DNA of 64,000 nt, taken from NCBI RefSeq assembly GCF_009730915.1, contig NC_052486.1, positions 23,155,589 to 23,219,588 on the forward strand, given 5' to 3'. A program made the position numbers and the translations under genes. This stretch comes from Dioscorea cayenensis subsp. rotundata. Its lineage: Eukaryota > Streptophyta > Magnoliopsida > Dioscoreales > Dioscoreaceae. Positions 25,001 through 36,718 of this stretch are shown here, in pieces (the stretch's first letter is position 1; every line of letters starts with the position of its first letter). Under the pieces are notes generated by a model. That model did no database searches. It saw nothing but the letters and a program-made list of their open reading frames with translations, and had not been told where the DNA came from.

Positions 25001-25971
25001 GCTTCGGGGTGGGAGTGTAGAGCCTGGACCCGGATATTCATCGAGTGGCCGAGTCACCAACCGGTGAACTGATGGGTCAACGTCAAGGGCATGAGTACCT
25101 TGGCGGCTCCGAACCCAGCCATGGCCACGGCGAAGGTTTAGAGAGTTTTCTAGACCATGTTATGTTGGGTGAGTGTTGGGTATTGTGTTTATTTATTTCA
25201 AACCCGGGATATTTTTGTTGTTTTACTTGTATTTAAAACCATGCTTTATGATTTTTTTGTGTTGTAAAACCCTAGTTGGGGAGAGTTTTCTTGGTATTAT
25301 TATGTTTTTAATTCTCTTGAAGGCTTCTATTATATGTAATAATGTTTCTAAACTTGTATTACTTTGGTAAAGCATTTATTTTGATGATTCATTATTATTA
25401 TTATTATTTTTTTTTTTGCTGTTGGTGTATTTTTCTGCTAAGGTTGTGCTAACCTCCCCTCACTAAGTAACTTTAGTTACTCATCCCTCTTTCTTTCTCC
25501 CAGTCTGTTGCAGGTAGTAGGTGTGACTGTGTGGCAGCGTACTGGGCATTTGTTTCTGTTCTATCCCATATTGTATTTTCTTCAGTTCATGTATGTTATT
25601 ATTGTCATGGAACATGTTATAAGACCTATGGATCCACTAGTGTGTAGAAAACCTTGTTGCATGGTTTAGTATTTAAATACTCTTAAACTTCTGTGTATTA
25701 CCATTTCCTACTATTGTTAGGGTGTTTCCCTGTGTATTTTTGTGAACCTCTATATTTTCTGTATCCTATTGTTGTTGTTGTTGTTGTTACTGTCGTTGTG
25801 TAACATTGTTTCTTTCTGTTCTATATCTGCGATATGTATATTGTTGAATTCCATGTGTGTTGATTAGCCTTGCGGCATCCTGAGGGTTGAGTGGCGGGGT
25901 ATCCCTCCTCGGGATTGCTACGGCGATTGTCGCATCCCGTGGGCCCGCGGGTCAGGGCGTGACAGCCTAGC
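22097..25971 (-). mobile_element. Unclassified insertion in ALMT pseudogene exon 1, host of a solo LTR
   Basis: Comparison with the other ALMT copy places the insertion between 22096 and 25972, with TCTAA on both sides as a probable 5-bp target duplication. Removing the nested LTR leaves about 1.5 kb. On the minus strand it begins GCTAGGCTCTATAGTTGGTATCA, including TTGGTATCA, a word seen in copia primer-binding regions, and ends in TAATAGTTTTTT. A 120-codon plus-strand frame (22616-22975) consists of repeats of TCCATTCATCCAA type. No retroelement domain is visible. The class remains open. Confidence 0.5.
23618..25964. mobile_element. Solo LTR of a Ty3/gypsy-like retrotransposon, 2347 bp
   Basis: The unit starts TGTTATAACC and ends GGGCGTGACA, so it has TG…CA ends, with 5-base inverted termini differing at one position. 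It is flanked by a perfect 5-bp duplication GCCTA (23613-23617 and 25965-25969). No gag-pol lies inside. The length, GC-rich patches and the CCTCCCCTCACTAAGT block (about 25453) are like LTRs of large plant gypsy elements, but assignment to gypsy rather than copia is inference. A solo LTR with intact target duplication indicates LTR-LTR recombination after insertion. The 63- and 65-codon frames inside are chance. Confidence 0.8.
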
Positions 25972-26090
25972 TCTAACAGATACAATAGCGAAACTAGAGT
26001 AAAGGCCATCCCGACTTTGAGAGCATAATACACCTCTCATCGTCTCTGCCCACCTTCCGCAAGCTCCTCCACATCGGCATCGTCAAGAAT

Positions 26091-26849
26091 CAATTTACTT
26101 ATACCACTTTTTATAATTTATAATTTCTATTTTTTAAAACCCGCCCATCTTTTATGAAAAATAATCTAGTGTACCACGGAACTTATTCTTAGCCATGAGT
26201 TTTTAAATTTTACTTTATTATATAATATAAGGATGTATTGATAATTATTTTTAAAGATTGCTCTCATTTGTTCTAAAAATTACTAAATTGAGGCAATCCA
26301 ACAGGTAAGAACAAGCCACATTTTGGTTCCCTCATAACAATTGATAAATCACAAATTTTATTTAAAAAAAAAATACAAGCAATCACTTGATGGGAGAACA
26401 ACAAAGCAGTCCACTAATAATAGAGACCGATTGAAAATAACAACATAAAATAGCAAAAAAACATCAAAAATATGATAAAGAAGAAAAACAAAGATATGGG
26501 AAAAAGTAGACAAGATAATGCAAGAATGTAACATAAACAATATGCAAATAGGCATACTTTCTTTTTATAATACAATTATATATAATGGTTGAAATTTTTT
26601 TTTCTCGTAATTTTCTTATTATTTTGGCTTATTGTTATATTTCTAAGTCATTGAAAAATATATAAATAATAAAATAAATACCACAAATTTAAATAAATTA
26701 TATCTATAAATCAAATGATCTAAGTAATCTTTTAAGAATTAACAAAATGTTGTATCTTTCTGATTACAAAATATATAAATTATTATATATACATAAATAT
26801 TTACAAATTAATTCCTAAACCGATGTGATTATAAAATTATTATAATTAT
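26091..26849. other. AT-rich intergenic sequence
   Basis: No gene, domain or repeat ends recognised. Confidence 0.5.
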
Positions 26850-27600
26850 TTTTTTTTTTTGATAAAGTGGATAAACCACAATTTATTAAAATCAAAAGAG
26901 TAGTACAGAACTGGAAAAACAAACCAAGAAGACTACAAGCAAGTAGTGCAACGGCAAAAAATGCCGAACAAAGTCCAAGCAACACAAGCAAAAACAAAGT
27001 CCACTAGAAGTGGAAGGAACCAAAAAGAAGGAACAACTCCAAGGGAAAAGAACACACAGGAAGCAACCCAAGAACATTGAGGGCATGCGATCTCTTTCCT
27101 CTGGACTCAGAAACTCCGGACTTCTCTTGACTGTATGAGAAGACTCTTCCAGCCTTTGCCTTTTCTGCTCGGGAGCTGCAGAAACCCAATTTAAAAACAT
27201 ATGAGAAACTTTAATGATCACAGATAAACAATTAATAAAACAATCATCAAAAATTCTCCTATTACGCTCGAGCCAAATATTCCAAATTAAGGCCCTAGAT
27301 AAGGTATCCCAGGTTATCTTGTTGTCCCCACTGAGCTTGCTCCGCCATCGACCCAACAAGTCAATTAGGGATGACGGGAGGTCGATTAGAGCAAAAATCT
27401 GCCTAAAGTGTTCCCAAATTTGAACTGCAAAAGGGCAGTGAATAAAAAGATGCTCCGTAGTTTCAATGTCTGTAAAGCAGAGCATGCAAGTAGCAGTAGG
27501 GAGTTTATTACATTTTCGCTTTGCCAGATTATCGAGGGTAAGAATTTTATTATCCCAAATTAATTTTGAAAAACTATTATGTCGTTGTAATTTCTATGAA
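26850..27600 (-). mobile_element. LINE (non-LTR retrotransposon) 3' end with zf-RVT domain, 5'-truncated
   Basis: The minus strand is open from about 27600 to 26892. It reads LTLDNLAKRKCNKLPTATC, then MLCFTDIETTEHLFIHCPFA and IWEHF, the zinc-binding domain (C..C…HLF.HC) that follows reverse transcriptase in plant LINEs. NIWLERNRRIF is also typical of the region after it. The tail of the frame is probably 3' untranslated sequence. The element ends with TTTATCCACTTTATC and a poly(A) seen as poly(T) at 26850-26861. The same terminal sequence occurs in several stubs in this window. RT and endonuclease are missing. Confidence 0.88.
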
Positions 27601-29630
27601 AAAAATACCAAAATATTATTACCACCATATATATATATATATATATACACACGCTTAATGTGTGTATATATATATATGCTTGTCTAATTTTGTAGTGTAT
27701 AAAATCAGCATTAGTGCAACAAATATGTGATCATGATTTGGGTTTTCTAGGTGTAAAAGAATGATACAATCATAACTTTAATCAATAAACTAAGCACATT
27801 TTTATATAATAATTTAGAAATATGTCATTTTCAGTATTTAACTTAAAAAATAGTATTAACAAATTTTTTGTACTGTAAAAATTTATTTAGTTTGATCCCT
27901 CTTTTATCATTTTATTATTTGGAGATCCAGAAAACTAATTTTTAAATAACAAAATTTTATTAATCAAATATATTTTAGAGACCATCACCACCACCCTGCA
28001 AGCTACAACTAGAAAGGTTCATCTTGTATGATCTTTTCAACATCAATAAATTGACACATAAATATTATCTCAAGGATTGAACAAATTGAACATCAATAGT
28101 GATAAAATTTTATAATACAATAATTTCAATTACAATCGAACTAAACACAAGATTTGATCGCATTGTATTTTTGAAAACCAAAGTACTTCAGTTACATAGT
28201 AACTAAAAATTCATTCAGTTTTGAATTACATCAAACCAAACGTCACCTTATATTATCTCCTGAAACCAACACAACAATGGTTTCAAAAATTTAAAAATAA
28301 AAACTAACAAAAACATCTAGCAAATCATAAACAATTTATTAAAATTTGATTATATAAAACACTTGTACTAAGTTCAGAAGTTGTTGTTTTGTTTACTATG
28401 TGCAACAGTTATGAAGAATAAATATTCTTTTGTGAATTTCATACAATTAATGAACTTAGAAGTTGCTGCTTGTGGGATCATGATTTTCTGTATATAATAT
28501 AGTACTCACAGGAATATAATTATTACATATTTAAGGAATGCTTATATTTTCATTCAGTTAATTAGGAGTTGTAAATTTCATGCAATTATTACAACAGAAT
28601 GTTGCATTCTTGGTGATTGTTTTGCTCAATATGTGAATATCTTGCTGTTAATTGTTTTGTTGCTTATGGTTAGTGTATTTAATATGTACTATTAAGCTGA
28701 TGATTGGGTTGCTGCTGGTGTACATCAAATTAAATATGATAGCATCCGGCCTGCTAGCTAGTAAAAGAAAAAATATCCATTTATATGAAAGGGTTGATTT
28801 TCTCACACACAGCATTCAGTTAAGTTTGGAATGGTTGTCACTTTGCTATTGATTAACCATCCATGATACAAACTCTAATTGATAAATAAAAATAAAAATT
28901 ATGTGAGAGGGGTAAGGGAGATTAGTTTAATTTTTCGAATCCGGATTCAACAAATTAAATGGGTGTTAGTTACTCATTTTACCCATTTTAAGTTTTAAAT
29001 TTTTTATTTTAATAATATTTTTTAATCATGAAAAAAACCATGTCAACAATTTGAACTGAAACCTTAACATGTGGACTCAAATTTCCCATTTGAAATAATA
29101 AAAGGAATCCCCGTAGTCAAATTAGAATAGGAGTCGGGATCAAAAGGACAACTTAATAATCTACTTAGATAGACCAAATAAAGAATTATACCTATAAAAA
29201 ATTGTTTCACCTTTTTTCAACTAGTCTTGCTAGTTTGGGTTTCGCCATGAAAAACTATCAAAAAGTCATCTCTTATTAAAATTCAACCTTAACCAAATAT
29301 GATTATTTGAGTTAATAATTATTCTAAATCACCAACTCTGAACTAAACCTCTCTACAATTAACTATAATCAAATACCTATTCACATCTCATCTTATTCTC
29401 CTTCAATCTAAAACAATGTTTTCATTAATCTCTTAATCAAATCAACCAAAATCAAAACTCTAGTACTAAAAACACAGTCAAACCACAATCTCACTATCAT
29501 ATCATATTCATGCATTCAAACAAACACTTAACAAATCAGCATTAAAATACTAATTAATCTCACTGTTAACCCCAAATAAACCTTAACTTCCTTGTAATTA
29601 ATCTCACTTAACAAATCATCATAAAACGGT
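27601..29630. other. Intergenic, no recognised gene
   Basis: AT-rich sequence with (TA)n at 27630-27645. A 66-codon frame at 28652 has no motif. Confidence 0.5.
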
Positions 29631-29634
29631 CTTC

Positions 29635-30055
29635 TTCTTCTTCTTCTTCTTCTTTCTCTCCACCATTGACACTTCAAAGTCACCTTCTTGAAAACTCTCC
29701 AAACCCTAATGGCCTCCTCCGAAGAAATTAGATGATGAAACTTAAACACTCTTCATCAACTCAGGAGGTATTCAAACTTTGATTGGGATCATGCATCAAG
29801 TTGATGATCAAACCAATGACTTTTCCACCTTTCAAGCTTTGCGAAAAAAACGTTAATATATGTTCTCGATCGTCCATCTCAATCTCAAAGATAAATCTTT
29901 GGCAATGCTCCTCACAAAGCCCGAGTTCATCAAACCTCTCTCATTATCATGATTCAAAGAGGAAGCGCATGCCAATGCAAGACTCAGTTCCATGATAATT
30001 AATTCTACTTGACTTGAGCAAAATCATCAATCTAGCCAAGGAATAATGAGGATGT
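29635..30055 (+). pseudogene. PUB22/23/24-like U-box E3 ligase, decayed ARM-repeat fragment (copy A)
   Basis: The fragment is collinear with the longer copy at 41740-42564. Plus-strand frames give LFINSGGIQTLIGIMHQVDD (about 29746-29800), then in another frame KSLAMLLTKPEFIKPLSLS (about 29895-29945), ending in KIINLAKE. The recalled family block LAEKPEFL…IMQRG identifies the region before the C-terminal ARM repeats. Several frame changes and stops make it non-coding. It starts in a CTTCTT repeat (29631-29652), as the other copy does. The N-terminal U-box is absent. Confidence 0.55.
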
Positions 30056-30104
30056 GTTCAGAGTTCCAAGCCTAATATAATTAAACTTCGGCAATAAATA
30101 AAAC

Positions 30105-30690
30105 TTCATCACTTGACCTTGGCAAACTCCAAGACATTACTAAATTAAATTCATCAGAAAATCAAATGGCAACATTTTATCATCCACCATTAATTCCTAA
30201 TGAGATCAATTTTTAAGAAAGTTAGGCCAACGTCAACGATCAACCATTGTTTGGTTTGAATCCTATGTATAGAATTCAAATAAAAAAAAAAGTCTAAGCT
30301 TACCTCATTTGTGCAAAATGGAAACCACTAATTTAGTTTAACATGCCATGCAAAGTATTCATACTTCAAAAAAATAATAATAATAATAATAATTAATGTA
30401 ATGATTATTTTTTATAAGGACATAAACATATGTTCTTGGTGTTAAGTGTTTAACTAATGTATTTTGACTCTTGTGAAGAATTAGTACATTTGTAGATATG
30501 TGATAAGAAATTTGGTTTTATTTTCTAATTTATTTCATTATGCATTCTAAAACTAGATTTATTTTGAATTTATTCTTTTGAAACTCTTAAAATAATTTAG
30601 AATAATTTTATTTTACTAAAAATTCATCATTTTGATCTTAGAAAAATATTAGATCTTTCACCCCTTTATCACTATAATAAATTGAATTAT
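30105..30690 (+). repeat. Local dispersed repeat R1, copy 1
   Basis: Shares CTTGGCAAACTCCAAGACAT, AAAGTTAGGCCAAC and the later block TTTCATTATGCATTCTAAAA with copies at 38640-39240, 44505-45400 and 45955-46300. The order of blocks is kept. No protein is evident. It follows PUB-like copy A directly and may be part of the same ancient local duplication. Confidence 0.65.
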
Positions 30691-31103
30691 TTTGTTAATC
30701 CAAAATTCTAAAGAAACAAATAGTGATGCCAATGATGGAAAAAAATAATTATATGAAGATACACATATAGCATGCAACATGCATACGTACGGTACACACC
30801 TGCATGCACCTGCACACCTCTTTAGAAGTGTTCTTCTCTTGAGTTTTTCTCATGTCAATATTTTAGTAGATTTATGCTCAGATTAGACCCCTCCAGATGT
30901 TGGCTATTATTGAGCCAAACTAAATAATTAATTCTTGTGTTTCTTCTTTTGTTTTTTTTATTTTTTATTTTTAAATTTGGTTATGTGTATGCTTACATGA
31001 AATATTGAGTGATTATTAACCCACAACACTCTAGTGGAACTATTAATTTTTATTTATTTATTTTTTTGATAAATCAGTTATTGCAGGTATTATTTAATTT
31101 TTT

Positions 31104-31320
31104 TAATAAAGTGGATAAACGATATTTATTAGAAATAAAATAACAGTACTGTAACACAGCTAGAAAATAAAAATGCCTTCAAATAAGTGTGCTAACAACG
31201 ATATGTGACCAACACAAAAGAGAACCACCAAACCAAACAATAAAATGAAATACATAGTCCATTAGACGTGAAGCAAATCAGAAGAAATAACAAACAAAAA
31301 CATGAATACTCCTACGTCTT
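31104..31320 (-). mobile_element. LINE 3' stub, same family as 26850-27600
   Basis: Minus-strand end with TTTATCCACTTTATTAAAA; homology with the larger LINE continues through the block with AGTACAG…CTGG and AAAGTCCA…AGAAGTGGAAG. 5'-truncated, non-coding. Confidence 0.7.
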
Positions 31321-31339
31321 AAGAATAAGTTGTTATCCA

Positions 31340-31475
31340 CCTTATTAGTGATTTTTTTCCTTTATTTTTCTGTTTTACATGCTCTATTTTCTCGTATTTT
31401 TTTTAAACTGTCCTTTTTTTGTTAACCCGTTGTTCTGGTTTTTCTAATAAATTTGTAGTTTATCCACTTTATTAA
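31340..31475 (+). mobile_element. LINE 3' stub, plus strand
   Basis: Ends TTTGTAGTTTATCCACTTTATTAAAAA at about 31451-31475. The upstream T-rich sequence is compatible with the LINE 3' untranslated region. The start is uncertain. Confidence 0.5.
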
Positions 31476-31919
31476 AAAGAAATAGTTGAATTTAACCACT
31501 TTTTCAATATATATATATATATTTTTTTATTTATTTATTTATTTATTTACTTTCAACACTGGAATTGATAGACTAGTTTTATTTATATTATAGTGAAGAG
31601 CGAGGGTATTCCAACCTGCCTTACAAAATTAGCAGAAAACAATTAAAAGAATTATTGTAATATTGGAATATTTAAAAGTCAATGCTGTTATACTCTTTCA
31701 TGCAGGATTTCATTGTTAGAGAAGTTTGCCAAACTTTAATCAAATAGAAAATGAAAATTGAATGAGTAGACTGATTGACAATCAGCTTACAGCCTTACAT
31801 ATGTCTTTTAAGACCACCTAATTAAGGAACCATGTGAGATGTTTGCTGAACCTTTATCACACTAGAAGGCTGGCAGTTATACCTTTGAGGATGATCTTCC
31901 TACAATCATCGATCCAATT

Positions 31920-31968
31920 TTTTTTTTTTTTAATAAGGTGGATAAATCATGAATTTATTAAAGAAAAT
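31920..31968 (-). mobile_element. 49-bp LINE insertion with target duplication
   Basis: A tiny insertion, read on the minus strand as …CATGATTTATCCACCTTATT plus poly(A), lies between perfect 12-bp duplications ATCGATCCAATT (31908-31919 and 31969-31980). It is an extremely 5'-truncated copy of the LINE family. Confidence 0.85.
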
Positions 31969-32304
31969 ATCGATCCAATTATGTTGTAAATCTTATTCTT
32001 ATATTATGTTCTCAAGCAGAACAATGTGTATCTGATCTGCAGTATTGTATTTTCATCAATGGATGTGCTTAATTTGTATTTACTATGCTTGTTTATCAAA
32101 ATCTTTGAATACAGATTCAACATATTATTCAATGTGACTTGATATTGACAATGAAACTTATTTTACAAAACCTCAGGTTAGAAGAATTGCAGCAATTTCA
32201 ACCACAAGGAAAATATTCTCATGTTTTTAAAGGTGTATTTGATCAATTATCTATTGAATTTTCAGCATTTTATATATCTGATAAGACTATCAAATGCCAC
32301 ACTA

Positions 32305-34571
32305 CTACTCACCACAAGCAACATTAGTTGGTAGAACAATTGCACTGTCACAAATTTTGACATCAATCTTGATATCATTTTTCTCTGTGAACTCCTTGAA
32401 ATGTGCTTCTTTTGCCAGTTTCTCCACTTGATCAATGATTAAATCTAACCTCACTGCCATCTCCACAAGCAAAGAAGCAAAAGCAGCAAAAGGAAGAGCC
32501 TCTGAGAATTCCAAACTCAGTATTGCAATCTTGCTTAGAGTTGGCTTCAATGTGCTCCTCTCAGAATGGTGCTCTCTTTGATCGAAAAATCTAGCAATGC
32601 CGAAACATCAGTCTTCACCGAAGGCAAGGCGGTGGTGCTGTACGATGAGTGTTGGTTGGTTTGAGCTGCGAGTATGGTAGACTTGGCTTGAGCATTTTTG
32701 GTGCCGAGAAAGAGGCGAGGCTGGGACTTGATGGATGAATTCAAAAGCATGCAAAGCGTCATGGAGGTTGTCGGAGAGGATGTCCGGTGGGCAATGTTGC
32801 CGTTTCCTTATGCTCATAGCCAGCTCACGGAGGATTTTGGACACTTCTCCGGCTACTCTGCAGCATGGTTCTCGGAACAATGATCGAACTGATTGTGGAG
32901 TCTGTGTGTAAATAACAATAGTATATTATTGACAAACTCTATAAGAAAATGATTTTATGTCAAAAGTTTATAAGAGAATTATTGCAATAGTCTGATTGAC
33001 AAGGAAATTTTTTTACTGTTTGCTGTAGTTAAATATTGTATGTATCCAGACAGAACTTTGAACTAAATTTGTTGTCAACATGCATAATCTGATTATGCAT
33101 ATTGTGAATTCTGCAGTCTATTTGGATAGCTGAATTTTTAATTAAAACTAGCACATTATCAAGGATCTGTCCAGCAAAGACAATATGTGTTTTTATTTAT
33201 TTATTTATTGGAGTTAATTTAATACCTGGATTTCTGATTCTAGGCAGCCATGCAGAGCAACCGCAGTATAAGCAAAGTGTCTGAGAGTAACTCCAAGCTT
33301 TACATACTGTTGCCAAGGATATCTATAACTTGAATGCCTTGGTTCCCAGCTTGCAAACGATGCCTAATTAACAGATGAACATCATCAAATTCTTGGCCAA
33401 CTTTTCAATATTAAACACATCAGATCAAAATTTTAAAAAAGAAAAAAGAAAAACACCATCAACTTACAAGGGACTCTTCAACAGATTTGGAGTCCAAGAC
33501 TGCTCTATAACCCTTTTGTATTGTTTCCCTGGTTGATTTCCGCTCCGCGGTTTCTTTGCTCATGTCATCGTTAAAATACTCCATAATACAAGCTGAAATT
33601 TTTGATATGTTTATTTTCATTCAACTGAATTGTTTTCAATGATTCTTGCAAATATAATGAAGAAAAATATACTGTCATATACCTTCAATTGATCTTGCTA
33701 AAGCTTCGATTTTATCTGCTGTGGAATTATGCAGATCTTCACCAGACCAGTTTGGAAATACGAAAAGGCTCATGAAGATGCAAACAGCACAACCAATTCC
33801 AATGGTGTACAACCTTTGACGAGCAATCTTCAGCACATTCGGCTCTCTGAAGCTCGATACGGTGATCAAATTGAAGGTAAGAATGAAGATCATTACACCA
33901 TAATCATAGTTCTTTTTAATACGCGGTATAAACCTCACGTATGTTGCAGCAAAACCTATCAAATTACAAATGCAGTAAAATTTTCAGCATGTAAAATAAC
34001 TCAAAGAAAAGCTACACAATCCGATAAACTAATTTAACAACTGTTAATTACCTATCAAAAAAACCGAACCTCCTACAAATATCGCACGTGAAACAGTGCC
34101 TAATTCCGCAGCAATACACTCAATGAAAAATGCCAATGAACCAGCAAATATAGTCCCGAGTGCTCTATTAAATCCTTTATAGAATGTGGCACCTATAATT
34201 CAAATCAAACATTAGACAACCATCTTAAGCACAGAAAATATCAAACTGATACTATAACAAAAACAAAAGTATCACATGCCCGATACTTTAAACTAACCTG
34301 CGGTGAACTCAAACACAACAACAACAGTCATGACAGCCCACATAGCATCTTTTCCGATGCCTTGAAACAGAGGTTCTAAAAGATACAATAGTGAAACTAG
34401 AGTCAAGGCTGTTCCGACTTTGAGAGCATAAATAGCACGCCTCGGATCGTCTCTTCCCACCTTCTGCAAGCTCCTCCACAACGACATCGGCATCATCTTT
34501 GTTCTCTCAAGTAAACCATGCACTGAAAGAAGTTTTCTTTTAGATGAATCTCCGGCAATTACAGTGGCCAT
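32305..34571 (-). CDS. ALMT (aluminium-activated malate transporter) family gene with frameshifted last exon
   Basis: Six exons on the minus strand: 34298-34571, 34052-34192, 33683-33955, 33468-33592, 33226-33363, 32305-32901, with GT-AG junctions and consistent phases. The product, nominally 515 aa, is an ALMT anion channel of plasma membrane or tonoplast: a short cytosolic start ([15 protein letters not shown]), hydrophobic segments from [19 protein letters not shown] onward, the [15 protein letters not shown] segment, [13 protein letters not shown], and the ALMT signature SWEPRH in exon 5. In exon 6 the family sequence runs in the nominal frame to about 32750, continues in another frame ([26 protein letters not shown]) and returns to the nominal frame near 32590 ([20 protein letters not shown]). 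In the nominal frame a stop lies at 32608-32610. Exon length stays a multiple of three, so two compensating indels are implied: a recent pseudogene, or sequence errors near a T/A run. Confidence 0.85.
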
Positions 34572-34807
34572 TGTGATTAGCTTAGTAACTCTAAATGAAC
34601 ATACAATGTAAAATACAGTGGACAAAGTTACAGTTAGTTGGCGAAGAATAAAAATCTATGGAGTAAATGCTTAAATAGAGGAAACGGTAGTTGTAGATGT
34701 TAATGGGAACAAGTTAGTGGTCAGGTTTGCATCCTTTTTTCCTCACAAGAAGAAGAGAAAGACCACTATTTTTTCTATTTAGGTTGCTCACATGTTTCCC
34801 GCTTTTG

Positions 34808-34847
34808 AAAGAGAGAGAGCAAGAGAGAGAGAGAGAGAGAGAGAGGC
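34808..34847 (+). repeat. (GA)n microsatellite upstream of the ALMT gene
   Basis: GAGA/TCTC repeat about 250 bases upstream of the ALMT start codon, a place where such tracts are often found in plant promoters or 5' UTRs. Confidence 0.8.
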
Positions 34848-35228
34848 GTTTGTCCGATCTGGACATTGACTGCAATTTGTGATCTAAAAGTTGTATTTGT
34901 TTAAAATTTTAAAACTTTAATCTCTTTATAATCTCAGTTTAAATTCCCCAAAATAATTCCGTACCAAATACTATTAGAAATATTTATCGAATTTTTCAAT
35001 TTACCATGTCAATAAAAGTTGTTATAGTTAAGTTTATGATTAACACAAATTTATAATTACTACATACAATTATTTGTTTGTTTTTTAAGAAAATTGATAA
35101 ACTTTGTTTTGAACTAATTAATCCATCATAAAAAATAATAGATACATCGCATCCATTAAAATAATACAAAATAAAAACAGTGAAAAATGATATAATGTCA
35201 AAAGAGTTCGGCAACAAAGAGATAAAAG

Positions 35229-35442
35229 CATAATATAGAAAGAAAACATATTAGTCAATCATTGGATAGCCCAATGAGTATGACACCAAAATGTAAAAAA
35301 AGAGGTCATTGGTTCAAATCCCTCCCCGGCTGTACATCGAGATTCCAATACTGTTCGATATCAGTTTATATTTATAAAAAATGGTGCTTATCACCTAATA
35401 TTTTAAAAAAATAAAACATAATATAAAAAGAAAACATATTAG
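35229..35442 (+). mobile_element. tRNA-derived SINE with 26-bp target duplications
   Basis: The 162-bp body (35255-35416) begins with a tRNA-like part: an A-box-like TAGCCCAATGAGTATGAC (about 35267-35284) and the B box GGTTCAAATCC (35311-35321). It ends in TGGTGCTTATCACCT and an A-rich tail. Direct repeats of 26 bases starting CATAATATA (35229-35254 and 35417-35442) differ at one position. RNA polymerase III boxes, A-rich tail and long target duplication define a SINE. Confidence 0.85.
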
Positions 35443-36718
35443 CAGTGGAAAAATAACACCAATAAAATACATGATATCCTGTCTTGGGTGAGAATAAAAG
35501 CTAGAGGGGTTCCCAAAAGAGTGACCTGGATATGGTAAATTCACCCAACTAGCTGGAACTCGGGTATAATTTATTTAGTTTTCAATATATTAATATGTGA
35601 TTAATAAAGTTACCATTTACCCGTCTATCTCTTCATTGTTTTGTTTTTTTCTTCTAAAAAATCTGTCACAATTAAACGCAACCAAAACCTATTAAATGTT
35701 TTAAATATCAAAAAATAATCGTTCATCTTCGAAGCTAAATGCATAATTTTGAATAATAATTATAATCTTGATAAATAAATTATATTTAAATTTTCAAAAA
35801 AACATGTTAAATGAAAAACATTAAAAATAAAATAAATCAATAAATTCCTCATAGTATGAATCTTAATACCATATTTATTTACAGCATGACTTGAGCCAAA
35901 TAGTTTCGGTTCTTGTTTGCAAAATCATGAAGTTTCACCTTCGTACATTCTATAAAAAAATAATTAAATTAGATTAAATTAAGTATGAGAAAAGATAAAG
36001 GTGAACATTTTACTTTCATTGAAAGTGAAAGGAGGTTAAAGGTGGCCAAGGCCCAAGATCTTCCATTGAATTGGGGAAAACAACTGTCTAGCATTTGCTA
36101 ACCAAAAAAAGTCCAAAAAAAAACAAAAAAAAAACTAGAACATTGTCAGCATATGAGAACACTTGACTTCTTTGAATGAAAGTACGTTACCTCAAGAAAC
36201 ATGAGTTTGTTGGGCTCCTTGACATGAAATATATACCACTTTCTTATGTTTTTCCTTGTCTTTTATTTATTGGACTGTTCTCTTACCAATGGGAACTTGA
36301 TTTGCGTTCATATTTTTAGCATGATTTTTGTGAGTTTTTGAAAAATTTACATTTAAATTTAAATTTAGGCCAGATGAAGTGTTGATGAACCAATTTGTTG
36401 CGTTTTGAGTCAAAATTGTATCACAGGACTCATGTTAAGTGATTTTGAAAAACCAATTTTTTGCGTTTGAGATTCAATTCACTTGCACCAATTTTTTGCG
36501 TTTGAGATTTCAAAGTTATATCTTTTTCAATAATGTTTTTATAATTTTAGGTTTACTCAAATTCATTAGTCTTATTTTAAATTTTTTTTAAGTACATAAG
36601 ATTGACAAATATAGTTCTAAAAACAGGTTGTCAATACTATCAATCTCTAACAATGGGTGCAAATCCGGCGGAGTACTGAGCATAGTGACCCTTTATAACA
36701 AGTTTGACTAAATTCATT

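Larger units (their letters stand above)
21178..26090 (-). pseudogene. Truncated ALMT (aluminium-activated malate transporter) pseudogene, split by insertions
   Basis: This is a diverged duplicate of the ALMT gene at 32305-34571, with introns retained. Exon 4 matches 21180-21312, exon 3 matches 21400-21670 ([19 protein letters not shown]), exon 2 matches about 21785-21905, and the 3' part of exon 1 matches 22015-22096. The 5' part of exon 1 ([18 protein letters not shown]) resumes at 25972-26090 after a 3.9-kb insertion. Exon 3 shifts frame after TIGIGC, where the other copy has [15 protein letters not shown]. Exons 5 and 6 and the first about 30 codons are absent: homology stops abruptly at 21178 and about 26090. 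The family forms anion channels of plasma membrane or tonoplast; this copy cannot encode one. Confidence 0.9.

Noticed and set aside
25045..25370. Open frames of 63 and 65 codons
   Set aside because: Lie inside the solo LTR.
35255..35330. Possible tRNA gene
   Set aside because: A and B boxes are present but the cloverleaf is not, and A-rich tail with target duplications identifies a SINE.
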